A stretch of 64,000 bases of DNA from JBBECE01 sp964574935 (GTDB lineage Bacteria; Pseudomonadota; Alphaproteobacteria; Rhizobiales; Devosiaceae). The stretch lies in the NCBI GenBank assembly GCA_964574935.1, contig CAZNOZ010000002.1, forward strand, positions 39,576 to 103,575, in the 5' to 3' direction. Within the stretch, counting starts at the first letter, position 1. Each line of letters begins with the position of its first letter. The notes under the pieces are model-generated. The model was given only the letters and a program-made list of their open reading frames with translations. It ran no database searches and was not told where the DNA came from. Positions 33,646 to 41,897 of the stretch are shown here, in pieces. The position numbers and the translations under genes are program-made.

Positions 33646-34746
33646 ATGAACGCGCATCTTCTCCTGCTGCCCGGCGACGGGATCGGCCCGGAAATCATGG
33701 CCGAGGTCGAAAAGCTCATCGCCCGCCTCAACGCGGCCGGGCTGACCGAGTTCGGTATCGAGACGGCGCTTGTCGGCGGGGTCGCCTATGACGCCCATGG
33801 GGCGGCTATTTCCGACCAGGATATGGACAAGGCGCTCGGAGCCGACGCGGTCCTGTTCGGTTCGGTGGGCGGGCCGAAATGGGCGGGGGTCCCCTATGAC
33901 GTGCGGCCCGAGGCGGGGCTCCTCAGGCTGCGCAAGGAGCTGGGCCTGTTCGCCAATCTCAGACCGGCGATCTGCTATCCGGCCCTGGCCGGCGCCTCAT
34001 CTCTCAAGCGCGAACTTGTCGAGGGGCTGGATCTTCTCATCGTCCGCGAGCTCACCGGCGGGGTCTATTTCGGGGAGCCCAAGGAAATCACCGATCTCGG
34101 TGACGGCCAGCAACGCGCCGTCGACACCCAGGTCTACGAGACCTACGAGATCGACCGCATCGCCCGGGTCGCCTTCGATATGGCGCGCACGCGGGGCAAT
34201 CTGGTGCATTCGGCCGACAAGAAGAACGTCATGAAAACCGGCGTCCTGTGGGACGAGGTGGTGCAGGCGGTGCACCGGGCCGACTATCCGGACGTCGAGC
34301 TCCGGCAAGTCCTCGCCGACAATTGTGCGATGCAATTGGTGCGCGATCCCAAGCAGTTCGACGTCATCGTCACCGACAATCTGTTCGGCGACATCCTCTC
34401 GGACGCCGCCGCGATGCTCACCGGTTCACTGGGCATGCTGCCGTCCGCCTCGCTCGGCGCGCCGGACCCCGAGACAGGCAAGCGGCGGGCGCTCTACGAG
34501 CCGGTGCACGGTTCGGCGCCGGACATTGCCGGCACGGGCGCCGCCAACCCGATCGCCATGATCGCGAGCTTCGCGATGTGCCTGAGATACTCATTCGGCA
34601 TGGTCGAGCTCGCGGACGAGGTGGAGGCGGCGATCGCGGCGGTGCTCGATGCGGGGCTGAGGACCCCCGACATTATGCAGGAGGGCTGCACGAAGGTGGG
34701 CACCGAGGAGATGGGGGCGGCCATCGCCGCGCGGCTGGGGGCGTAG
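33646..34746 (+). CDS. leuB: 3-isopropylmalate dehydrogenase
   Basis: 366 residues; NAD-dependent oxidative decarboxylation of 3-isopropylmalate in leucine synthesis. Seen: LLPGDGIGPEIMAEVEKLI, GSVGGPKWAGVPYDVRPE, LRLRKELGLFANLRPA with substrate-binding arginines, RELTGGVYFGEP, DKKNVMKTGVLW, VIVTDNLFGDILSDAAAML with catalytic Asp residues, and YEPVHGSAPDIAGTGAANPIAM, the NAD-specific adenine-binding region. Complete. Three bases after the stop a VOC-family gene begins. Confidence 0.97.
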   Translation: MNAHLLLLPGDGIGPEIMAEVEKLIARLNAAGLTEFGIETALVGGVAYDAHGAAISDQDMDKALGADAVLFGSVGGPKWAGVPYDVRPEAGLLRLRKELGLFANLRPAICYPALAGASSLKRELVEGLDLLIVRELTGGVYFGEPKEITDLGDGQQRAVDTQVYETYEIDRIARVAFDMARTRGNLVHSADKKNVMKTGVLWDEVVQAVHRADYPDVELRQVLADNCAMQLVRDPKQFDVIVTDNLFGDILSDAAAMLTGSLGMLPSASLGAPDPETGKRRALYEPVHGSAPDIAGTGAANPIAMIASFAMCLRYSFGMVELADEVEAAIAAVLDAGLRTPDIMQEGCTKVGTEEMGAAIAARLGA

Positions 34747-34749
34747 TCT

Positions 34750-35124
34750 GTGGAGCACTTGGCGACCATTCCGATCCTGCGCAGCTTCGACGAGGCCAAG
34801 GCGCGTGAATTCTACGTGGACTTTCTCGGTTTCGGGGTCGATTTCGAGCACCGCTTCGAGCCGGATCTGCCGCTGTTCATGGGGTTGAGCCTGGGCTCGA
34901 TCAAAATCTATGTCAGTGAGCATCACGGCGACGCCACGCCGGGCTCGCATGTGGTGTTCGAAATCACCGGCCTGCGGGACTATCATGCCGGTCTGCTGGA
35001 AAAGCGCTACCAGAACGCCCGCCCGGGGGTCGGCGAATATGTCGGCGGGGGCATCCACACCTGCATTGCCGACCCGTTCGGCAACACCATCGAGTTCGTC
35101 GAACGCGATCCCGCCGAGGCCTGA
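34750..35124 (+). CDS. VOC superfamily (glyoxalase/bleomycin-resistance fold) protein
   Basis: 124 residues from GTG 34750, three bases after leuB. It shows the paired beta-alpha-beta-beta-beta plan: IPILRSFDEAKAREFYVDFLGFGVDFEHRF in the first half and GGGIHTCIADPFGNTIEFVERDP in the second. The FYVDFLGF and DPFGNTIEF signatures are typical of glyoxalase/bleomycin-resistance-like proteins. Whether a metal is bound is unclear; the classical His/Glu ligand set is not convincing in the first half, so it may be a binding protein rather than an enzyme. Probably co-transcribed with leuB. Confidence 0.82.
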   Translation: MEHLATIPILRSFDEAKAREFYVDFLGFGVDFEHRFEPDLPLFMGLSLGSIKIYVSEHHGDATPGSHVVFEITGLRDYHAGLLEKRYQNARPGVGEYVGGGIHTCIADPFGNTIEFVERDPAEA

Positions 35125-35145
35125 GAGGCGGGACGTGCCGTTTCA

Positions 35146-35173
35146 TTGACTCTCAACCCGATCGGCGTATGAA
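35146..35173 (+). promoter_or_regulatory. Candidate sigma-70-type promoter for asd
   Basis: TTGACT (35146-35151; 5 of 6 consensus), a 16-base spacer, and TATGAA (35168-35173; 4 of 6). It lies in the 100-base gap after the VOC gene and would give a leader of about 45 bases before the asd ATG. Confidence 0.48.
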
Positions 35174-35224
35174 ACGCCACCCGCCTTCCCGGCGTGGACC
35201 GCAAGTCATCTCAGAGCACGAACA

Positions 35225-36262
35225 ATGGGCTATTCGGTCGCGATCGTAGGGGCCACCGGCAATGTCGGTCGGGAGCTCTTGAACATCCTCGACGAGCGCG
35301 GCTTTCCCGCCGACGAGGTCTTCCCGCTCGCTTCCTCGCGCTCGATCGGCCGCGAGGTGAGTTTTGGCGACAGGACCCTCAAATGCCGGGACCTGGAGAC
35401 CTTCGAATTCTCGAAGGCGGATCTGTGCCTGATGTCGGCGGGCGCGGAGCTGTCGCGGCAGTGGGCCGAGAAGATCGGCAAGACCGGCTGCATCGTCATC
35501 GACAACTCCTCGGCCTGGCGCTACGACGACCGGGTGCCGCTGGTCGTCCCCGAGGTCAATGCCGGGGTGCTCGACGCCTATATGGCGAAAAACGAGCGGC
35601 TCAACATCATCGCCAATCCCAATTGCTCGACGGCCCAGCTGGTGGTGGCGCTGAAGCCGCTGCATGACTTCGCGAGCATCCGGCGGGTGGTGGTTTCGAC
35701 CTATCAGTCGGTCTCCGGCGCCGGCAAGGCGGCAATGGACGAATTGTGGAACCAGACCAAGGGCATTTTCGTCACCGACGTGCCCGAGGCGCACCAGTTC
35801 CCCAAGCAGATCGCCTTCAACGTCATCCCGCACATCGACCGCTTCATGGAAGACGGCTCGACCCGCGAGGAGTGGAAGATCGCCGCTGAAACCCACAAGA
35901 TCCTCGACCCCACCATCAAGCTGACCGCCACCGCGGTTAGGGTGCCGGTGTTCGTCGGACATTCCGAGGCGGTCAACCTCGAATTCGAGCGCGAAATCGG
36001 ACCGGAAAAGGCCCGCGAGCTGTTGCGCGAGGCGCCGGGGGTGCTGGTGGTCGACAAGCCGGAGGACGGTGGCTACGTCACCCCCGTCGAATCGGTCGGG
36101 GAATACGCCACCTACGTTTCACGAATTCGCGCCGATGACACCCTCGAGTTCGGCCTGAACCTCTGGGTGGTCTCGGACAATCTGCGCAAGGGCGCGGCGC
36201 TCAATACCGTCCAGATCGCCGAAAGCCTGATCAGCCGCGGTCTGATCGAGCAAGCGGCGTGA
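35225..36262 (+). CDS. asd: Aspartate-semialdehyde dehydrogenase
   Basis: 345 residues; NADPH-dependent reduction of beta-aspartyl phosphate in the lysine/Met/Thr/diaminopimelate pathway. Seen: SVAIVGATGNVGRELLNIL (nucleotide binding, about 4-22), IDNSSAWR, VPEVNAG, catalytic Cys in NPNCSTAQLVVALKPLHD (Cys about 134), STYQSVSGAGKAA, and RVPVFVGHSEAVNLEFE with the catalytic His. Length as expected. A promoter candidate lies immediately upstream; convergent with the carbonic anhydrase gene. Confidence 0.97.
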   Translation: MGYSVAIVGATGNVGRELLNILDERGFPADEVFPLASSRSIGREVSFGDRTLKCRDLETFEFSKADLCLMSAGAELSRQWAEKIGKTGCIVIDNSSAWRYDDRVPLVVPEVNAGVLDAYMAKNERLNIIANPNCSTAQLVVALKPLHDFASIRRVVVSTYQSVSGAGKAAMDELWNQTKGIFVTDVPEAHQFPKQIAFNVIPHIDRFMEDGSTREEWKIAAETHKILDPTIKLTATAVRVPVFVGHSEAVNLEFEREIGPEKARELLREAPGVLVVDKPEDGGYVTPVESVGEYATYVSRIRADDTLEFGLNLWVVSDNLRKGAALNTVQIAESLISRGLIEQAA

Positions 36263-36287
36263 ACGCCGACTTGGGTCGCCGACGAGG

Positions 36288-36944
36288 CTAGCGGGCGGCG
36301 CGGATATCCTCCGAAAGGCGGGCGAAGGAGCCGGCATCGGTCCCGGTGACCCACAATTCGCCGGTGGCGATATCGAACCAGGCGCCGTGCAGGCTCAGTT
36401 GACCGCGGTCGATGCGTTCCGAGACGAACGGGAAGCTCCTCAGATTGGCGAGCGAGTGGGCGATCGAGGCCTGTTCGAGGCGGGTGTGGCGCTCAGGCGC
36501 CGGGGCGGTGTTGTCGGCTTGCGCTTCGGCGAGCGCGCGCACCCCACCGATCCATGCGCCGATGAAGATCGAGTCAGTCGCGTCAGTCGCGTCCGTCGCG
36601 AGCGCCGCCTCGACGCCTCCGCAGCCGGCGTGCCCCATGACCAGGATCGCTTGCACGCCGAGGCGCGTGACCGCGAATTCCAGGGCGGCCGACGTACCGT
36701 GGTACGAGGCGTCAGGCTCGAAAGGCGGGACGAGATTGGCGACGTTGCGCACCACGAACAACTCACCCGGCTCGCAGCCGAAGATCGTTTCGGGCGCCAC
36801 CCGGCTGTCAGAGCACGATATGACCAGGGTGTGCGGATGCTGGCCCCGTTCGGCCAAATCCCGGTAGCGCTGGCGGTCGGCGCGCGACTGGCGCGCCACA
36901 AAGCCGGCGTAGCCGTCGCGCAAGCGGGTGGGGAAGTCTTGCAT
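36288..36944 (-). CDS. Beta-class carbonic anhydrase
   Basis: About 218 residues from ATG 36944 (MQDFPTRLRDGYAGF, the usual family start); an upstream start at 36998 adds 18 residues. Zinc ligands and dyad are intact: CSDSR (Cys about 44, Asp 46, Arg 48) and GHAGCGG (His about 105, Cys 108), with RNVANLVPP between. The expected activity is CO2/bicarbonate interconversion in the cytosol. A surface loop contains DATDATDS, encoded by a 9-base tandem repeat near 36570-36600, which is variable-looking. Divergent from DUF1737. Confidence 0.93.
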   Translation of the reverse strand: MQDFPTRLRDGYAGFVARQSRADRQRYRDLAERGQHPHTLVISCSDSRVAPETIFGCEPGELFVVRNVANLVPPFEPDASYHGTSAALEFAVTRLGVQAILVMGHAGCGGVEAALATDATDATDSIFIGAWIGGVRALAEAQADNTAPAPERHTRLEQASIAHSLANLRSFPFVSERIDRGQLSLHGAWFDIATGELWVTGTDAGSFARLSEDIRAAR

Positions 36945-37012
36945 GGCGCCTCGATAGCGGTAAGAGGGAGCATCTTCAATCGGCGCCGCAATCGACAAAG
37001 GAGTGCGGGCGC

Positions 37013-37222
37013 ATGCACATCTACCGCTTCCTGACCGGGGAAGACGACGACGCCTTCTGCCACAAGGTGACCAGGGCGCTCAGCGAGGGCTGGGTTCTCT
37101 ACGGGCCGCCGCATTACGTCTTTGACGCCGCCGCGGGCGTCATGAAATGCGGCCAGGCGGTCACGAGGGAAGTCGAGGATCAGCCCTACGATCCCGAAAA
37201 GAAGCTCTCCGAATACGAATAG
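37013..37222 (+). CDS. DUF1737 domain protein
   Basis: 69 residues covering the DUF1737 domain: MHIYRFLTGEDDDAFCHKVT, SEGWVLYGPPHYVFDAAAGV and KCGQAVTREVE, then an acidic tail. No signal peptide or membrane segment. These small proteins occur widely in proteobacteria without an assigned function. It is divergent from the carbonic anhydrase, with about 68 bases between starts. The 137-base gap that follows contains the sdh promoter candidate. Confidence 0.85.
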   Translation: MHIYRFLTGEDDDAFCHKVTRALSEGWVLYGPPHYVFDAAAGVMKCGQAVTREVEDQPYDPEKKLSEYE

Positions 37223-37276
37223 ACACCGCGCCGCCGTGGATTGCGGGGGCAGGGGGGCCGGTGGCACGGATTGATT

Positions 37277-37305
37277 TTGACGCCACGGGCTCACACCGCT
37301 AAATC
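37277..37305 (+). promoter_or_regulatory. Candidate promoter for the sdh operon
   Basis: TTGACG (37277-37282; 5 of 6), a 17-base spacer, and TAAATC (37300-37305; 3 of 6), about 55 bases before the sdhC ATG. It sits in the only sizeable gap before the TCA-cycle cluster. Confidence 0.42.
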
Positions 37306-37359
37306 AATGGGAACGTCTTGCGGCGCCCCACCTCCTGCCGCACAGCTACGAGACAGGTC

Positions 37360-37737
37360 ATGGAACGATCGACCCGGCCGCTTTCGCCGCATTTGAGCAT
37401 CTATCGGCTGTCGATCACCATGGTGATGTCGATCGCTCACCGGATCACCGGGATGGGGCTGTATCTGGGCACGGCGCTGGTGGCCTGGTGGCTGGCGGCG
37501 GCGGCCATGGGGGACGGCCCGTTTGCCATCGCCCAGGGCTTCTTCGATCACTGGTTGGGGCGCCTGGTGCTGTTCGGCTACACCTGGGCGCTGTTCCATC
37601 ACCTCATCGGCGGACTCAGGCACTTCATCTGGGATTTCGGTTTCGGCTACGGGCCGGCGCGCTATCTGATGGGCTGGCTGACGATTGGCGCGTCGCTGGC
37701 GATCACCGTGGCGATCTGGGCGGCGGTGCTTTTGTGA
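37360..37737 (+). CDS. sdhC: Succinate dehydrogenase cytochrome b556 subunit
   Basis: About 125 residues, three transmembrane helices. Start at ATG 37360, giving the family N-terminus RPLSPHLSIYRLSITMVMSIAHRITG. The haem-ligand region is LFHHLIGGLRHFIWDFG. It anchors complex II in the inner membrane and, with SdhD, binds haem b and ubiquinone. An upstream in-frame TTG (37318) would only add an unconserved stretch. sdhD follows 16 bases later. First gene of the sdh operon. Confidence 0.94.
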   Translation: MERSTRPLSPHLSIYRLSITMVMSIAHRITGMGLYLGTALVAWWLAAAAMGDGPFAIAQGFFDHWLGRLVLFGYTWALFHHLIGGLRHFIWDFGFGYGPARYLMGWLTIGASLAITVAIWAAVLL

Positions 37738-37753
37738 TGGCGGGGGCGGGACG

Positions 37754-38134
37754 ATGAGCATGCGCACGCCGCTTTCGCGGGTATCGGGACTGGGCGCGGC
37801 GGGCAGCGGGCCGGGACACTTCCTTCAACAAAGGCTGACCGCGGTCGCCAATCTGGTTCTGGTGGTCTTTTTCGTGTGGATGGTTCTGAGCCATCTGGGT
37901 GCCGGTCGGGCCGACTTGCAGGCGGCCTTCGCCAATCCGCTTGTCGCGGCGGCCGCGGTGCTGGCGGTGGTTTCGATCGCCTGGCACATGCGGCTCGGCA
38001 TGCAGGTGGTGATCGAGGACTACGTGGCGTCCGAGGCCGCCAAATTCGTGCTTGTGGCGCTCAACACCTTCTTCGCGGCCGCGGTCGCCGCGATCTCGAT
38101 CGTCTCGGTGCTGATGCTGGCTCTGGGAGGCTGA
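37754..38134 (+). CDS. sdhD: Succinate dehydrogenase membrane anchor subunit
   Basis: About 126 residues from ATG 37754, three hydrophobic helices (about 32-50, 60-80, 95-122). The conserved haem/quinone region is AWHMRLGMQVVIEDYV, and the N-terminal SGLGAAGSGPGHFLQQRLTA is typical of alphaproteobacterial SdhD. With SdhC it forms the membrane part of complex II. The stop overlaps the sdhA start by one base (TGATG), so sdhD and sdhA are translationally coupled. Confidence 0.93.
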   Translation: MSMRTPLSRVSGLGAAGSGPGHFLQQRLTAVANLVLVVFFVWMVLSHLGAGRADLQAAFANPLVAAAAVLAVVSIAWHMRLGMQVVIEDYVASEAAKFVLVALNTFFAAAVAAISIVSVLMLALGG

Positions 38135-39942
38135 TGGCGGTGGCCGGACCTTCGTACCAAACCGAGACCCACGATTTCGACGTCGTGGTCGTGGGCGCCG
38201 GCGGGTCCGGGCTCAGGGCCACACTGGGCCTGGCCGAGCAGGGGCTGCGCACGGCATGCGTGACCAAGGTGTTTCCGACCCGCTCGCACACGGTCGCCGC
38301 CCAGGGGGGCATCGCGGCGTCGCTGGGCAACATGGGCCCCGATTCCTGGCAGTGGCACATGTACGACACGGTCAAGGGATCGGACTGGCTCGGCGACAAC
38401 GATGCCATCGAGTATCTCGCCCGGGAGGCCCCGCAGGCCGTCTACGAACTCGAGCACTACGGGGTACCGTTCTCGCGCACCGAAGACGGTCAGATCTACC
38501 AACGTCCCTTCGGCGGTCACATGCAGAACTACGGCGAGGGGCCGCCGGTGCAACGCACCTGCGCCGCCGCGGACCGGACCGGACACGCCATCCTGCATAC
38601 CCTCTACGGGCAGGCGGTCAGACACCAGGCGCGGTTTTTCATCGAGTATTTCGCAATCGACCTTCTGATGAGCGAGGACGGGGTGTGCGAGGGCGTCGTC
38701 GCCTGGAACCTGGAAGACGGGACCATCCACCGGTTCCGGGCCAAGATGGTGGTCCTGGCCACCGGCGGCTACGGGCGGACCTATTTCTCCTGTACCTCGG
38801 CGCACATCTGCACCGGCGACGGCAACGGCATGATCGCCCGGGCCGGGCTGGCGCTGCAGGACATGGAATTCGTCCAGTTCCATCCCACCGGCATCTACGG
38901 CGTCGGCATCCTGATCACCGAAGGGGCGCGCGGCGAGGGCGGATTTCTGACAAATTCCGAGGGCGAGCACTTCATGGAGCGCTACGCCCCGACCGCCAAG
39001 GACCTGGCCTCGCGGGACGTGGTCTCGCGCTGCATCACGCTCGAGGTCCGAGAGGGGCGCGGCGTGGGGCCGAGAAAGGACCACGCGCATCTGCATCTCG
39101 AACATCTCGATGCGGACGTGCTGCACGAGCGGCTGCCGGGGATCACCGATCTGGCCCGCGTGTTCGCCGGGGTCGACCTGACGAAGGAGCCGATCCCGGT
39201 CATCCCGACCGCCCACTACAATATGGGCGGCATCCCCACCAATCACTGGGCCGAGGTGCTCGATCCGACCGAGGACGAACCGGACAGAACCGCACCAGGG
39301 CTGATGGCGGTGGGGGAGGCGGCCTGCTGCTCGGTCCACGGGGCCAACCGGCTGGGGGCCAATTCGCTGATTGATCTGGTGGTGTTTGGGCGCGCCGCCG
39401 CCATTCGCGCGGGCGAGGTGATCGATCGCGCCGCGCCGGTGCCGCCGGTCAACGAGCACGCCTACGAGGCGATCATCGAGCGCTTCGACCGGCTGAGAAA
39501 CGCCAATGGCGCCAGCCCAACGGCCGAGCTCAGGGACCGGATGCAACACATCATGCAGGAAGACGCGGCGGTGTTCCGAACCGAGGAGACGCTGGCGCAG
39601 GGCTGCCAGCGGATTGCGGAGGTGTGGGCCGGGCTGGGCGACCTCAAGGTCACCGACCGCTCGCTGATCTGGAATTCCGATCTTGTGGAGACCCTGGAGC
39701 TCGAGAACCTGATGGCCTGCGCGGTGGCGACGGTCAACTCCGCCAGGGCGCGGCAGGAAAGCCGCGGCGCGCATGCGCGGGAGGATTTCCCCGAGCGCGA
39801 CGACGCCAACTGGCGCAAGCACTCGCTGGCCCGGATCGATGCGGACGGCAAGGTGGTGCTGGCAACCCGTCCGGTGCATGCCGAGCCGTTGAGCGACGGG
39901 ATCGCGCTCGACAAGATCGCGCCCAAGGCGAGGGTCTATTGA
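38134..39942 (+). CDS. sdhA: Succinate dehydrogenase flavoprotein subunit
   Basis: 602 residues. Seen: FAD-binding VVVVGAGGSGLRATLGLAEQ (about 17-36), TRSHTVAAQGGI with the FAD-linking His (about 52), NYGEGPPVQRTC, GYGRTYFSCTSAHICTGDG, QFHPTGIYG, EGARGEGGFLTNSEG, YNMGGIPTNHWAEVL and HGANRLGANSLIDLVVFGRAA. It oxidises succinate to fumarate. Start ATG 38134 overlaps the sdhD stop. Unlike the usual sdhCDAB order, sdhB does not follow directly: three small genes (39945-41100) intervene. Confidence 0.97.
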   Translation: MAVAGPSYQTETHDFDVVVVGAGGSGLRATLGLAEQGLRTACVTKVFPTRSHTVAAQGGIAASLGNMGPDSWQWHMYDTVKGSDWLGDNDAIEYLAREAPQAVYELEHYGVPFSRTEDGQIYQRPFGGHMQNYGEGPPVQRTCAAADRTGHAILHTLYGQAVRHQARFFIEYFAIDLLMSEDGVCEGVVAWNLEDGTIHRFRAKMVVLATGGYGRTYFSCTSAHICTGDGNGMIARAGLALQDMEFVQFHPTGIYGVGILITEGARGEGGFLTNSEGEHFMERYAPTAKDLASRDVVSRCITLEVREGRGVGPRKDHAHLHLEHLDADVLHERLPGITDLARVFAGVDLTKEPIPVIPTAHYNMGGIPTNHWAEVLDPTEDEPDRTAPGLMAVGEAACCSVHGANRLGANSLIDLVVFGRAAAIRAGEVIDRAAPVPPVNEHAYEAIIERFDRLRNANGASPTAELRDRMQHIMQEDAAVFRTEETLAQGCQRIAEVWAGLGDLKVTDRSLIWNSDLVETLELENLMACAVATVNSARARQESRGAHAREDFPERDDANWRKHSLARIDADGKVVLATRPVHAEPLSDGIALDKIAPKARVY

Positions 39943-39944
39943 AA

Positions 39945-40289
39945 ATGCCCGGGCGCGGCTGGCGACGATTTCCTGGATCGCGGGTGAGGTCGAGCGCGGC
40001 AATCGCGGTTTTGCTTGCCGGTTGTGTGGGCGCGGGCGGGGCGAGGGCCGATGTCGGCCGCGACATTGCCCGCACCTGTGAGGCGGAGTGGTTCCTGCCG
40101 CGGCCGGTGTGCGTGTGCGTCGCCGGGCAGGCGGTGGGGCGGTTCAATGAGGTGCAGCTGCAGTGGCTGGCACTGGGCGCCGGGCACCCGGCAGAAGCCG
40201 CGGCGCTGGCCAAGGCGATGTCGGTGGCCGAGGCGCAAGCGGTCACGCGGTTCATCGTCGATGCCTCGCATCAGTGCGAGGCGACGTGA
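39945..40289 (+). CDS. Small cysteine-patterned secreted protein (paralogue 1), putative lipoprotein
   Basis: About 114 residues starting 2 bases after the sdhA stop. A basic N-terminus and hydrophobic core end in the lipobox LAGC (Cys about 27). The mature part contains C-(10 residues)-C-x-C-VAxQA, an alanine-rich helical middle and a terminal QC. The same layout occurs in the protein at 40774-41100: the first three cysteines are spaced identically and the fourth differs by two residues. The two are therefore paralogues. Its stop overlaps the DUF3052 start (GTGA). Family not recognised. Periplasmic location is inferred; the position inside sdhCDA-sdhB suggests a link to complex II or to redox/thiol chemistry, which is unproven. 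Confidence 0.72.
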   Translation: MPGRGWRRFPGSRVRSSAAIAVLLAGCVGAGGARADVGRDIARTCEAEWFLPRPVCVCVAGQAVGRFNEVQLQWLALGAGHPAEAAALAKAMSVAEAQAVTRFIVDASHQCEAT

Positions 40290-40774
40290 GCGACGGCAAT
40301 GTGGCGATGGGTGCGGCGGCGGGCGTGACAACGGGCTATTCCGGCACGCCGCTGCCCAAAAAGCTCGGCCTCAAGGATGGGCAGGCGGCCTTGTTCATCG
40401 ACCTGCCGGAGCCGCTCGGGTGGCTGCAAAGCGCGGTGCCCTTTCGAAGCGTGACACGGCTCGCCGACTGGGAGGGGATCGAGAAGGCCGGGGACGGGTT
40501 CGACGTCGTCCATGCCTTCACCCGCTCGGCCGCCGGATTGAAGGCGGGGCTCAGACACTTGCAGTCGGCGATCGCGGCGGACGGGATGATCTGGGTGTCG
40601 TGGCCGAAGCGTGCCAGCGGCGTTGCGACCGATGTCACCGAGGACGTTGTCAGAGGTGCGGCACTCGCTCTCGATCTGGTAGACGTCAAGGTGGCGGCGG
40701 TGGATGATACCTGGAGCGGATTGAAGCTGGTGATCCGGAAGCAGGCGCGGCACCGGTACGGAGGACAGGTATAA
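40286..40774 (+). CDS. DUF3052-like protein
   Basis: About 162 residues from GTG 40286, overlapping the preceding stop. The N-terminal TTGYSGTPLPKKLGLKDGQAALFIDLP, the central AADGMIWVSWPKRASG, and the C-terminal TEDVVRGAALALDLVDVKVAAVDDTWSGLKLVIRK are the conserved blocks of DUF3052, an uncharacterised, apparently cytosolic family. No catalytic motif is evident. It ends in TAATG, so its stop shares a base with the next start. It lies between two paralogous secreted proteins inside the sdh operon. Confidence 0.8.
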   Translation: MSDGNVAMGAAAGVTTGYSGTPLPKKLGLKDGQAALFIDLPEPLGWLQSAVPFRSVTRLADWEGIEKAGDGFDVVHAFTRSAAGLKAGLRHLQSAIAADGMIWVSWPKRASGVATDVTEDVVRGAALALDLVDVKVAAVDDTWSGLKLVIRKQARHRYGGQV

Positions 40775-41100
40775 TGCGACGGGCACTGGTTTTGGCGATG
40801 GCGGGATTGCTGGCAGCGGGGTGCCCGGCGGTGGCGCAAACAGCCGAGGACCGCGAGACGATCATAGGTTCGTGTCTCGAGGATCTGCAGCTCTCCGAGG
40901 CGGGCTGCGCATGTGTGGCGGACCAGGCCGAAGGCGATCTGGACGCGACCACGCACCACCTGTTCGCCCTGGCGCTGAGTGATCCGACCGCGATGGCCGC
41001 CATGGCCGCCACCACCGGATTCACGCCGGAGCAGGCTCAGGCGATGACCGACTTCGTCACGACGGCGCCGACCCAGTGCGCGCGGACGACGATGCAATAG
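40774..41100 (+). CDS. Small cysteine-patterned secreted protein (paralogue 2), putative lipoprotein
   Basis: 108 residues. The N-terminal segment MRRALVLAMAGLLAAGC carries a lipobox (LAAGC, Cys about 17), or would be cut after AVA if it is a plain signal peptide. The mature part has GSC-(10)-CACVADQAEGDLD, a helical stretch with FALALSDPTAMAAM, and TQC near the end. It aligns along its whole mature length with the protein at 39945-40289 (two-residue indel) and is evidently its paralogue. It ends 8 bases before sdhB. Function unknown; four conserved cysteines suggest disulfides, metal or haem binding in the periplasm. Confidence 0.75.
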   Translation: MRRALVLAMAGLLAAGCPAVAQTAEDRETIIGSCLEDLQLSEAGCACVADQAEGDLDATTHHLFALALSDPTAMAAMAATTGFTPEQAQAMTDFVTTAPTQCARTTMQ

Positions 41101-41108
41101 GGGTCAAG

Positions 41109-41888
41109 ATGGTCGAATTCACCCTCCCGAGAGGCTCCAAACCCGTCCCCGGCAAGCGCTGGCCGCAGCCGGAGGCAGCCACGAGGACGCGCGAGGTCCG
41201 GGTTTACCGCTACGATCCGGACGAGGGGGACAGCCCGCGCATCGACACCTATTTTGTAGATGCGGGCGATTGCGGACCGATGGTCCTCGACGCGCTCGTC
41301 TGGATCAAGAACCGGGTCGACCCCACGTTGACCCTGAGGCGCTCGTGCCGGGAGGGCGTGTGCGGGTCGTGCGCCATGAACGTGGACGGGCTCAACACGT
41401 TGGCCTGCACCAAGCCGATGGAGGAGATCGGCGGCCCCATCAAGATCTCGCCGCTGCCGCATCTGCCGGTGATCAAGGACCTGGTGCCGGACCTGTCGGA
41501 CTTCTACGCGCAGCACCGGATGATCGAGCCGTGGCTGAAGACCGTCAGCCCTGAGCCGCGGGCGGAATGGCGGCAGACCCACGAGGACCGCGAGAAGCTC
41601 GACGGGCTTTACGAGTGCATCCTTTGCGCCTGCTGCTCGACCTCCTGCCCGAGCTACTGGTGGAACGGCGAGCGCTACTACGGACCGGCCGTGCTGCTGC
41701 AGGCCTATCGCTGGCTCATCGACAGCCGTGACGAGGCGCGGGGCGAGCGTCTCGATGCGCTCGAAGACCCATTTCGCCTTTATCGCTGCCACACGATCAT
41801 GAACTGCACGAATACCTGCCCCAAGGGACTGAACCCGGCCAAGGCGATCGCCGAGATCAAGAAGATGATGGTGGAGCGGCAGCTCTAG
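41109..41888 (+). CDS. sdhB: Succinate dehydrogenase iron-sulfur subunit
   Basis: 259 residues from ATG 41109. The [2Fe-2S] ligands are in SCREGVCGSCAMNVDG (Cys 80, 85, 88) and ACTKP (Cys 100). The [4Fe-4S] and [3Fe-4S] ligands are in CILCACCSTSCPSYWW and CHTIMNCTNTCPKGLNP. It passes electrons from the SdhA flavin to ubiquinone. Length is normal. It is separated from sdhA by three small genes but remains in the same tightly packed unit. Confidence 0.97.
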   Translation: MVEFTLPRGSKPVPGKRWPQPEAATRTREVRVYRYDPDEGDSPRIDTYFVDAGDCGPMVLDALVWIKNRVDPTLTLRRSCREGVCGSCAMNVDGLNTLACTKPMEEIGGPIKISPLPHLPVIKDLVPDLSDFYAQHRMIEPWLKTVSPEPRAEWRQTHEDREKLDGLYECILCACCSTSCPSYWWNGERYYGPAVLLQAYRWLIDSRDEARGERLDALEDPFRLYRCHTIMNCTNTCPKGLNPAKAIAEIKKMMVERQL

Positions 41889-41897
41889 GGAACGTGG

